Assembly: GCF_029962835.1 (NCBI RefSeq) | Contig: NC_080574.1 | Location: 25,084,001 to 25,148,000 of the forward strand | Reading direction: 5' to 3' | DNA: 64,000 bases | From: Magnolia sinica | Taxonomy: Eukaryota > Streptophyta > Magnoliopsida > Magnoliales > Magnoliaceae | Shown here: one piece after another, positions 12,701 through 24,700 of the stretch | Numbering within the stretch: the stretch's first letter is position 1 | How the letters are laid out: each line of letters starts with the position of its first letter | Position numbers and translations under genes: made by a program | Notes under the pieces: model-generated | Told to the model about the DNA's origin: nothing | What the model saw: only the letters and a program-made list of their open reading frames with translations | Databases searched by the model: none

Positions 12701-15700
12701 TAGGGGCACACTCGGGGTGGGCGGCCCGCGGAACCCATGGATTTGGGGCCTGGGCTATGAGATAAAGGGATTAATTCGCTATGATCTATTAGTTCGAGCT
12801 TTTAGAGCAAGTGGTTAATTGTCCTACATCAAATTGGTATCAGAGCGGGAGGTCTCATGTTTGAGACTCCTTACCAGGGGTGATTAATGTAGGGACATTT
12901 TCACATCGGGCTCGAATGCGGTGGCCTGTGGGATGCAGGGGCATATTCGGGGTGGGCGGCCTACGGAACCCATGGATTTGGGGCCTGGGCTATGAGATAA
13001 ACGGATGAATTCGCCATGCTCTATCAGTTCGAGCTTTTAGAGTAAGTGGTTAATTGTACTGCATCATGGAGTCCTTCAGCAAGTGGGAGGGATGAAAATC
13101 CTGCAAGCAAGCAAGAAGCAATAAGAAATCCTAAAGTTCGTCATTAGAAAGGTTTCTTCTAAAAGGATGAATCCAAATTCCATCGCTTTCATTATTAACG
13201 AAACAGTCTCTGACGACAATGTTATGATTCAGACTTGAAGCAAGCAAAGTAGGAAAAGATTCAGCCAAAGTAGGCCTACCAGACCAGCAGTCTAACCAAA
13301 ATCTGATTCACCAAGAGAGAAGCAAACTTTCTCTCGAACAATAGGGGTCATTTTAACCATCGCTTTCCACAGAGAAGAGGTCCGATAGAAAGTGGACTCC
13401 TCCAGCCACCATCCCGTAGGAGAAGTACCATTTAGCTGCAATAATTTGCCTCCAAAGACTATTAGTTTCTTCCCCAAACTTCCATATCCACTTTCCAAGA
13501 ATGGCTTTATTCATGATTTCTAGATTTTTAATTTCTGCTCCTTCACTATAAGGGGTACACACCTCCTTCCATTGAAGGAGAGGGAACTTGGTAGAGGCAC
13601 TGTTCTCTTGCCATAAAAATTTCCTACGTAAATTGTCGATCTTGAGAATGATAGACTTTGGGCAGTGGAACATAGACAAGAAATAAATGGGCATACTTGA
13701 CAAAGAGGCCTTAATCACATTAAGCCTTCCCCCTAAAGAAAGAACATTCAATTTCCAAGATGAAAGCTTCCTTTCCATTCTTTCTAAGATGTCATCCCAC
13801 AAGGAAAGAGGAGGCTTGCCCGCACAAAGAGGAAGACCCAGGTATAGGGTAGGAAGCAAACCTACCTTACAACCAAAGAAATCCACAAGGGAATTACAAA
13901 CCTCCACATGGGTGTTGATACCAAAAAATTCAGTTTTGGACACGTTAACCTTTAAACCTGAAACCACTTGGAACCATCAAATCGTCATACTCAGGAAAGT
14001 TACCATAACCTCATCTGCATCATAAAAAAGCAAAGTGTCATCAACAAAAAGAAGATGATTAATACAGATGGATTTTTATTTATTTTTATTTAAAAAAAAA
14101 AAAAAAATTTAATGGAGAAACCCCTGTACAGACCCATATCTTGTCCTCTAGACAGTATAACACTAAGAGCTTCGGTGACGTGGACAAAAAGAAAAGGGGA
14201 TAAAGGGTCACCCTGACAAAGCCCAAAAGGGATCCATTGATCATCACATAAAATTTAGGAGAGGAGGTGTACACTCGCGTCCAAGCTCTCCACAAGAAAC
14301 CGAATCCCATTCTCTTGAGCATATAATCAAGAAACGACCAATCAACATGGTCGTAAGCCTTCTAGATATCAAGTTTACACAAAATGCCCGATCTCTTTTC
14401 CATAACACCAGAGTCCAAGCATTCATTGGCTATAAGGACACAATCAAGGATCTGCCTCCCTTCCATAAAAGACAAATTGGAAAGGGGAAATAACCTTAGG
14501 AATCACTTGTCTAAGCGTTTGAGCTAGAATTTTAGACATAATTTTGTAAGGCCCCCCTAAGAGACTAATTGGCCGAAAGTCTTTAAGATTTTGAGCACCT
14601 TCCAATTTTGGAATCAAGGCCAGAAAGGTACTCCCTATCTCAGAAGATAACCTTTTTTGATCAAACAATTCTAATGCAAGGGTAATTTCACATCGGGCTC
14701 GAGTGGGGTTGCCTGTGGGATGCAGGGGCACACTCGAGGTGGGCGGTCCGTGCAAGGTGGGTGGCTCATGTGAGACGGAACCCATGTGAAGTGGGGCCCA
14801 TGAGGGGGGTTCGGCCGAGGTCCCAACCCATGCGATGTGGGGCTTGGGCTATGAGATAAAAGGGATTAATTCACCATGCTCTATCAATTCGAGCTTTTAG
14901 AGCAAATGATTAGTTATCTTGCATCAAATTCCCTAACAAAAGCAAAGAGATCAGAGTTGACAATTTCCCAAAAAAATTGGAAGAAAGCTATAGGAAATCC
15001 GTTAGGACCTGGAGCTTTATCTTTGCCAAGGTCCCAAACAGCACTTTTAACCTCTTCTAGATCAACACTTTTCTCCAGATGTACATCCTCCTCTTCCGAA
15101 ATGGTCTGGAAATGTAGATCATCAAGCCTGGGACAATCCACATTTTCAGCAGTTAGAAGCTGGGAATAGAAAGAAACAGTGGAATCACGAATTGTGGTTT
15201 TCAGTAACCACCACATTATCAATCTCAAGGGTGGAGATGGAATTTATATGAGCACAAGCATTGGCAAATTTGTGGGCACCTTGATGGCCATAGAAGGATA
15301 GGTCATAGGTGGAGCTTCTGGCGAGGATCATGAAGTTGATTCTCAATAGGAGTTTGCTTGATAACTCAGGTCCTGTAGGATGCAGCACATTGGCAAGCAA
15401 CAATATCAATGTGGTGTGAGACTTGCTTTTGTGGGCCTTTAAGCATCCGGGTCATGTGCTTTTACTTGTGGGCTTTTGATTATTTGTTGCGTCCTTTTTG
15501 TGGTCCTCTAATGTCTTGAAGCATCCAAAGTCTTGTGCTTTTATGGTCCTCTAATTTGTTGAGTCCTTTTTATGGACCTCAAAGGTGTATTTTCCGCGAA
15601 TAGATCAGAGGCAGTGCTTTTTGAGGGGGCAATATTAACAGTAATTTCTTGGGGTTATTGTATCAAAGCCTCTAATCATAGTGATTGCTTTGTAATGATT

Positions 15701-18700
15701 GGGAGGTAGTTGTTTTCCGCCTTTTTTGGGCATCTTTTTAATAAATTTATTCTCCTTTCAAAAAAAGAGAGAAAAAAGAGAGAGTGGAAGGTGCTCTGTT
15801 TATGTGATGAGGCAGGTGACCACGAGGAGCTTTTTGAAGGATTCTGGATAGCTTTTAATGTGCATCGAGAGGCTAAAGGCCTGGTGCTTAATAAAGTTGG
15901 GCATCTGTTATGGACTCTTATCTCCCATTTGCACTGCTTGTTGCTTTGCTGTATTCTATCTTTTGTATGTTTTCTGAACAGCTGATTACTGCTATTGAAG
16001 AAAAGCCTGATTTACAGATTTAATTGTAATCATAAAATCCAAAAAACCAATAATTAATTAAGGTGTGTTTGATTGCATCAAATATCATGAAATTTCCTGA
16101 TATTTAATGATTAATCAGTCTGATTTTGTGCAAAATGTCATGATATTTTATGATATTTGGTGCAACCAAACGCACACTTAGTTATACGTTATTTTCTCAT
16201 TTTATAGTTCCATGTTCCTTATGGCGACTTATCGTGGTGGTGCTTAGCAGTTTAGTTACCTGTCCAGGCTTTCATTTGCATTGGCAGCAAGTAAAATTAA
16301 GGAGAAGGCTCGCGTAGTAGCCATGGACCTGAGAGGACATGGAAAGTCATCTACAGACAATGATGTTGACCTATCTATAGAGGTAAGTACTTCTGACAAC
16401 TTTCAAGCCGTTATTACAAGAGGATAAGTTACAGTGAGTTTTTATGCTTGTTCCCTGCTATTTCTTGATGCTCAGACTTTTGAAGCCATTTCTGAGAAAT
16501 CATTTTTCTTTATGAAAAAAGTAATGAGGACTTACATTTGCAGACATTATGTGATGATGTTTTGGCTGTTTTGAAGACAATGTATGGGGATTCTCCACCT
16601 GCAATTGTGCTTGTCGGCCACAGGTTTCCCTCTGACTGTGTTATTCCATTTAGATTTTGCATGATATAACATCATCTTGTGCTAAAGATATCTAGTCAAA
16701 ATTAAATCTCTCTCCAAAGAAGAAGAAGAAGATGAAGAAGAAGATATCGTCAAAATTTACCGTAGGCTATGTAACACATGTTGTTTCTTAAAGGTGGTTA
16801 TTTTTCTCAAGTCTATATAAGCACATTCATGAAGTGGCTCCAAAGTTTTCTTATGTCTGAACATGCTTGACAGAAACACGTTAAAATGACTTACTAGAGG
16901 TCCAAAATGTGATTCTCTAGGGTTCAGTCATGTGCTTCTTTGGTTTTGTGTGGATATAATGTATTGATGTTGGTGGCCTTACATATGTAGCCCATTCAAA
17001 TTTTAATTGGCAAATCAGATACTTCGTAATTCGGTGATGTTGTGGAATTATTGTGGTTAACTTTGCAAAACTTGATGGTCAATCAGTCTTAATTCTCAAT
17101 TCAAACATCATCACTCTTGTTTTTTTTTTTTTGGGTAGAATGCAATACACCTTCATGCAACATAGGGTCCTAAGTTATGCGTTGTCTGACTGAACTAATG
17201 CAACTATATTCAAAATGAATGCATAACGTTTATAAATGTATCAAGACATGTACGAAAACACAACTAATTTTTTTAAAAGCAAAAGAAGTAGAAATTGATA
17301 AATATACCTATCAATGATGTGACTAGTTGTGGCCTTGAACCCACATAGAGTTGTGCGGTGGCTTGCAATCATTGTCCCCATCTTGACAGGGTTGGGAATA
17401 ATATTGTTGCTCCACAAATCTACAGTACTGTGCCCAAGTCATAGTAAAATGGTATCAATTAAGATACTCCCTGACATAACATTGGTGCTCATCATCTCCA
17501 AACTGAATAATGCGGGAGTATTTTCACACCAGGCTCAAGTGGGGTGGCTTGTGGGATGCAAGGGCACACTCGGGGTGGGCAGCCCGTAGAATCCATGGAT
17601 TTGCGGCCTGTGTGAGGTGGAACCCGTGGATTTGGGGCCCACTAGGAGGTTTCGGTCATAGACCTAACTCATGGATTAGGGGTCTGGGCTATGAGATAAA
17701 ATGATTAATTCGCCATGCTCTATTAGTTCGAGCTTTTAGAATAAGTGGTTAATTGTCCTGCATCACTGAACCAATACACCCACCGTGTGTACTGTGTAAT
17801 AGTCATAGTTTGTGGCTTACATGGATGTGGGATGGGCATAGACAGAGCTCCTGGGTATCCATACTGCTCTCCATATCCATATTGTTGCCCATATCCCTGC
17901 CCGTATGTGAAAGTGAAGTCCTGATTGTAGTCGAAAAACGATGAGTCGTAACTGCTGGAGGTACTCTCCACATATGCACTAGCTCTATATCCATACCCAT
18001 ACTGTGGCACATAACTCGAGCTATTCTCTTGTATCTGTGATCCATAATTATGTTGTAGCTTAGAACTCGAGCTCCCCTTTATTGTCCATGATCCCCGTCT
18101 AGAGCCTTTGATACTCCCATGACTGTATGTGTCCTTCCTGGATATTGCCAGTAACTCTTCCTTAAGTTCTGTTAGCTGCTCGACCTTCTTCTTCTCCAAT
18201 AGCTTCTTACGAGTATATGCTTTGTTAATGACAGGACATGGCCATTGTTCATCTAGACAAGAACCATGGTCAGTGTCTTGGGTGGCATGATCAAAATCCA
18301 TCTCCCCAAGGCATGGGCTTAAGAGGCCTCTGAGACTACCTCTTGCTGTCACAATCCCTGTCGCCATCATCACCATCACTGCTACTGTCATTAGAGTCAC
18401 CATCACCTTCACCGTCATTGCTGCCATCACCATTGTCGCTAGCATCACTCTGTCTCTGTCTTGGTGTCGGACAATGTCTCCCTGCCATGTGCCCCACGTG
18501 ATAGTGACTGCCGCGGGCTACCATCCAGACTCCTCGTCAATGGGTCGAATGCCTCATAAGGAGATCTTTGCTGCTTCACATGTACACCAACATCCCTTGT
18601 TTCACTGCCTCCGCCACAACATGCAGCTCCGGTCACCCATCCAAAGTATCCAAGTTATCTAACCTAACCCATTGGTAAACCGGGTCCTCCTCTTCCTCAA

Positions 18701-21700
18701 CATATGCATGTTGTTCGACTGCCATCAGGCCCAGTGGGTTCTCCTATACTTTTCTTCTTCCTTCGTCGTGGAGCAACCTCTCTCGTGGCTTCATATTGTA
18801 GTGGCAATACCCTAGCTTTTAAAGCATATTGTAGTGGCAACATGCAGCTTCAGTCACCCATCTAAAGTATCCAAGTTATCTGACCTAACCCATTAGTAAA
18901 CCAGGTCCTCCTCGTCCTCAACATCTGCATGTTGTCCGACCGCTATCAGGTCCAGTGGGTCCTGTGCTTTTCTTCTTTTGCTGCGAAGCAACCTCTCTTG
19001 TAGCTTCATATTATAGTGACAATACACTAGCTTTTAAAGCCTATCGTACCCCAGTCTATTACGCTTATTTATGTGGATGAGAGAGAATGTGCTCAAATTC
19101 CTTTCACACAGTGAGGAGGAGACCATTTGCGTGAGCACACAGATAGCCAGTTGCTGTAAAACCTCACAGTTAGTCCCATACATGGCCCACCATTCGCCTA
19201 CGAATTTTAAACTTATTCCATTAGTTTCAAATTTGCTAAAATAATATGAAAATTAACTTTCAATGTAGCAACTCACATACCATCATGGTGGTCCTTGACG
19301 TCACCGTGGCTTGACACCCAAACATTCCAACCGCATTGTGGAATCTAACTATTTGTTGATGGCATATAGCAACAAGGGTAAGTGTGGAATAGTTGAGATG
19401 CAGATAAGGAGAATGAAAGTGCGGAATATATTTACTTAAGTACCGAATGTTTTTTCCCTCGAGTAGTTGATGCATAAGTATCGTGCAATTCCCAACCCAA
19501 ATCCCCATAATCCTCGGTGGAAATTTGGTTTCCTTCCAAAACAATTATCTTTGAGGAAAAAATGGTTTTAGGGTTTTTCTTACATGATCCGGCAATGTCG
19601 ATAGCGGCCCACCAAATCCAATCGAAAACCGCTCCCTCAGGCAGATAAAAAAGGTTAGAGAATATATATATATATATATATATATGGAATTTCTGAATGG
19701 GAAGAGATGCTGCTGCATGCCTATTTTTATTGGCTACAATGATTTGTCGTTGGTGGCTACAGTCTTATGTGACGATACTGCATATAAAATCGTGTGAAAA
19801 TCCACAATATCAGGCATTATCGTTGATATCGACGAAATCTCACGATATTTTGCGATATAGCGCACGATACATGGGAATTTGTCAAAATTTCAATATTTTT
19901 TTGAATTTCTGGGAGGTTTCATATTGTTGGACCACGATACCGATAATATCGGCCGATAGTATCGATATTTCAAACACTGAGTTCTCCTAAACTAGACTCT
20001 TGTGACAAAGCCTATTCTATGCATGTTACAAAGTGGTGCATGTGTGTTCTATCTATTCCATCCATCAGGTCCAACCAACCATGTAACTGCTCTTATTTGA
20101 TCCAAACCCAAATCGAAACCTAGATCCAAAGACCGATGGGTACCTGAACTCAATTGATCTGCGTTCAGATCTTCAAGAATGAGATTGGAAGAGGGAAGAC
20201 CCAAACCTGGTTAGCCCAGGTATGGGTAGTGTAGGACCTATGCTGAACCTGACCAGTTGATAGCCCAATTTCATATCATTTGTGCATCGTTTGTTACTTG
20301 AAAAGTGGTCCATAAGATAAGTAACAAAAATACTCAGGGAAACTCGTTCCACCAGCCATCAATACTCTAGCTCTAACAACTTATTGAATAATAAAACCTA
20401 TGGACTTGTGGAACCATACAATCCAATCGAACTGTTTCTGTATGTGCAGATCTGTTATCAAACCTTTGATCTAATCCATATCCTCGATCAGACCATTCTG
20501 GTTGGTTCGCTGGTCCCGACCTTTGGTTGGCCAGCTTGTGTGGCCTGCTTTCATCCGTCGATCAATTACGTATGGTCTTGGATGCATCACTGCCCAATGA
20601 TCAGGTGGATATCTCACATCTACCAGTTGCAAAGTGTAGGTACCTGACATGCCTGTGGAGAATTGTCAAAATTCTTCTTATTCTTGGTTTTCATTTGTGC
20701 ACATTATGGTTTGAGTTTTGTTCCATGTGCAGCACATGCTTCTTTGCTAGGATACAAGAAAACTAAGACCTTTGAGGAAAAGCTAAACTTAGGTATTTCC
20801 ATATTTCTGTGTCTACATGCATGTGCATTTCATGGGACTGATTGTGCTGTTTCCTAGAAACTAGCATCCTATTTTCCCAAATTGGGAGGAGCATTCATTG
20901 GATTGATTTGATGTTGGTGAGGCAGTGAGGGAAATTTATCTGTCACTGATTATTTTGAGTCTGGTTGGTTTTATTCAAACCGTGTTTCTGCCAACTATTT
21001 CATAACTGCACTTATTTCCCTTCATGAATGTTGACTCCAATTTCTCAGCAATATTATTGTATTGTACTACATATAAAAAGAAAGAAACTTCTAGCTCATT
21101 CATGGGTCTTACACTTGTAAAATTCATGCATTATCCTCCAATCTGCAAGCTTAGACGTGCATTTGCTTAAACTACTCTCAAAGTTCTTGCGTGTAAGAGA
21201 TTGGTGATGAGTAATTTGAAGTCATAGTAAGGGGTGTCAATGAGCTGTGTTTGGGAGGCCGACTTAAGGTCACCTGAGTGCGACCTAGTAATACAAGCGA
21301 AACCTGAAAAAGGGCCCAGTTTCCTACGGCCAAGATGAACGTGATTAAGATTTTGTCAAGTCCGAGCCCACCCCAATTACAAATCTACATGCATGTTAAT
21401 GATATGTTCTACTGCTACATGCATTCATGATACATTTAGAGAACACAGCTAACATACATTACTTTCATCATGACCTGGCCTGGCCTGATTTGACCTGATA
21501 GACACACTGCTATCATTGTGGCCCAGCCTGGCCTGATCTGAACTGATGGATCAATGTGCTTGGCCCAAGCCTGATCCGATTACTAATTGGCTCTGAACAT
21601 CCAAACCAGATCTGCCCCAATGTCTTTGACACTCTTAACTCATGTGCCTGCATCATACCCTTTATTATCACCTAAAAGATTAGAAGTGGTAGCTTGCACT

Positions 21701-24700
21701 GGGTACTATGTGTTGATAAGAGGATCCTCATGCACTTCTGATGCTGATTTGACCATATCATCTACAAAGGATTGAATATAAAGTTTAAACATGCTGATCT
21801 GAAACCTGGGGCAAGGCTATGATGATGATGATGATGATAGAGTTTGACGTGTAAAACTGTTTGCAGCATGGGAGGTTCAATTGCTGTGCATGCGGCCGCA
21901 AAGAAAGTGATACAAAGCTTAGCTGGTCTGATTGTCGTCGACGTTGTAGAGGTTCATCTTTTGCAGTAAAACATTCTTCTGATTATATGCTATAATTCTT
22001 ACCTATGCTGATGCCAAATCTTTGGATCGTTATTCCAAACTTCAGGGAACTGCCATGGCTTCATTGATTCATATGCAGAAAATCCTATCAAGCAGAATGC
22101 AATATTTTCACACCATTGAAAAGGCAGTATGTACCCTTCTTTTCAAAAATTAGTTTTCAGTTATAATGCAGCAGATTCATCTTTGCAGTGTTCTTCATGT
22201 ACACCATGCCATTTCGTGTATACTTGAGGCCTTCAGCATAATCGATTTGGAAACATCTCAGTAATGCATTTGAACATCAATTGTGAGTTGTGACATAGAT
22301 TGAATGGAGCGTCAAAGGAGGCTCCTTAAGGAATGTTGAGTCTGCCCGTCTATCTGTTCCATCGACACTAAGCTATAATGATTTGAAGAAGTGGTAAGAA
22401 CTTGCATGCTTAATAAACATTGGTTTTTATTGACCTTCCGTGCAGTTGTATTCATATTCATCTAATCCGCTTTCACTTCTTTGTATAATTCATGTAGCTT
22501 TATGATGAAATAGTATACATTGCACAAATATATGTCTAATTTTGAGCTGTATTGCAGTTACACTTACCGCACACCTTTGGAAGAAACAGAAAGATATTGG
22601 AAAGGCTGGTACAGTAAAACTCAATGCATATTTAGAATGGTTATTCATAAGAAAGAAGAGCGTTTTCCTATAAATTCTCTGATGTGGTTGTAATGCTCAT
22701 CTTGTGGTTACAGATGTAGTTCTCTGTAAAATTTTATTCTCGTCTTCTAGAGTTAGGAGCAACCTTTACACAATGAGAATTATAGGATCCTTGGGCCAAG
22801 GATATACACCATATACTTGGTTTCAGTTTGTTTCAAATGGGGCCCATGCTTCAGTGATCTAGGCAATATGATGGCCCCCGCAGTGGATGAACCATGTCAC
22901 AAATCTCTCAGATCAGATGATCCTAGCCATCAATCTTCTGTTTTTTCTTCCAGTTGAATGTGGAATATTGCTATTTTCTCTTCTTAACCATCTATTTGTA
23001 GGCCACAAATTGAAATGTCAGGATTGTCTTACCTAGGTGATTTAGAGGTATGGGTCCATCAGTGGTGGAGAGCAACAGTCCAATGGTCTGGATCACTGAA
23101 CCTCAGGCCCTACTTGTACAAATTGAATGCCCAAATATTTTGTGCATTTCATTGGCTAAAGCATTATATGGCCCTCTTACACAACAATGTTGATGATGTG
23201 CATGCATCATTTCTTCTTTTCTATTCTCCTATTATCCAAGCTTCTTCAAGATTCACATATTCTAAATTATATCAGCTAATTGGAATCAATACTTGATTCG
23301 CATATCGACAGCAGATACTTGGAAAATCACCTTCTTTCTTTGGCTTGTAAAGTGTTAAGCTCGAAAATTTTCTTTCTTGTTCATTTCCATGAAATCCCTC
23401 ACTTGTTACTATTCACAAATAAACCCCCATTTTTATACCGTTAGTCAAAAAAGCCCCTGGTGTCAGTCTGCTATACAAAACCGTATATGAACCATTTACC
23501 ATATTTTGTATACGACCAAAATGGCCATTAGGTGTGATGAGCATTTTGCATATGACCAAAATGTCCATTATGTTTGTACGCGATCCAACCATTCGTAAGG
23601 ATTTTCCCATCAGGATGAAGGGCAAACACAAACATCAGCCTGATCCAAAACTTCTTTGGTCTCTGATAATGTTTCAATGGTGGGCATCCAGTCTGACTAT
23701 TCCTTGTTGTGTGGCCCACTTGAGTCGAGTCTCTCTGATTTTTGAGCTCACGTCCTAACATGTGCTGGCGCAACAGATGGACGAAGTGGATGTCATACAG
23801 ACATTGCGTGTGCCACATCAACACTCATTTTCCCAAACAATCCTTTCCATCAGTCAAAGTCAAAATGGGGGAAAAGATAGGGGTTTACTTGGGAATAGTA
23901 GTAAGGGAGAGATTTTAATGCCACTGGACCAAAAAATAGGGTTTTATATGTCAAAATCCATTAGTTTTATATGCTTCCCTTCATAATTAATTAGACGCTC
24001 AAAGCTCTTTATCTCATATTCCAGGTATGAAGGCCTTTCAGAAATGTTTCTATCGTGTCCAGTACCAAAACTATTATTATTAGCAGGAACGGACAGATTG
24101 GACAGGTTCTCTCTGGCATATATAGGCCTAACATTTTTTATTTTTTTTTCAATGCTCTGTATTTGACATTTAAGAATTCTTCTTGATGTTAGTTGATTTT
24201 CCTCTCCCCTTTTGATAATGCACAATTTGTTCTTTATATCATATTTCTCCCTCTTTCTAAATGAAGTTTCTTATGATGGGTATTATTAAGGCCACATGCT
24301 TGTATTCCTCGTGCTGAAATAAGTTTGGGTCACCAACACTATTAATAATCTAGATGCTATATTAACAGTGAGAGGATTTCTATTTGCACGGACAAACTAT
24401 CTATGTGGTGATAAGCATTGGCAATTCTCTTCCCAAGATGCAGCTCCTGTGCCATCTCTCTCCTGCTTTGGAAGTCCGCTTCAAATCACCAGCTACATCT
24501 ACGGCTCTACCATGACTGTATTCCACTTCAAACTGCAATTTTTAGCGGTTGAAGTTTTGGTTGGTTTAAGATTCTAGTTATGTTGAAGCCTAAGTTTGTC
24601 ATAAAAAGCCATTAAATTTACCAGAGTACAAATCCTTCTTCTTCTTCTTCTTTTTTTTGTAATTTTTTTTTTTTTTTACATGTAACCTTTTTTTTTTTTT

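Larger units (their letters stand above)
11893..15310 (-). mobile_element. Decayed L1-type LINE, antisense in PME1 intron 3
   Basis: The 3' end (low coordinate) is a T-rich edge near 11893, the complement of a poly(A) tail. Reading leftward on the - strand: the region between endonuclease and reverse transcriptase (15310-14932, with [11 protein letters not shown]), the reverse transcriptase (14671-13073, with [10 protein letters not shown] and [14 protein letters not shown]), and the zinc-binding zf-RVT tail (12645-12373, with [16 protein letters not shown]). The frame is broken many times, and the element is truncated at its 5' end before the endonuclease. A complete miniature LTR element (12650-13066) and a solo LTR (14672-14926) have inserted into it, so it is older than both. 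An A-rich insertion or slippage lies at 14074-14107. Confidence 0.9.

Noticed and set aside
13687..14025. 112-residue + strand frame
   Set aside because: Antisense shadow of the reverse transcriptase of the decayed LINE.
17723..18448. 241-residue open frame on the - strand as a gene
   Set aside because: It starts inside a low-complexity repeat, ends inside the solo LTR and covers only the tail of the decayed hAT transposase.
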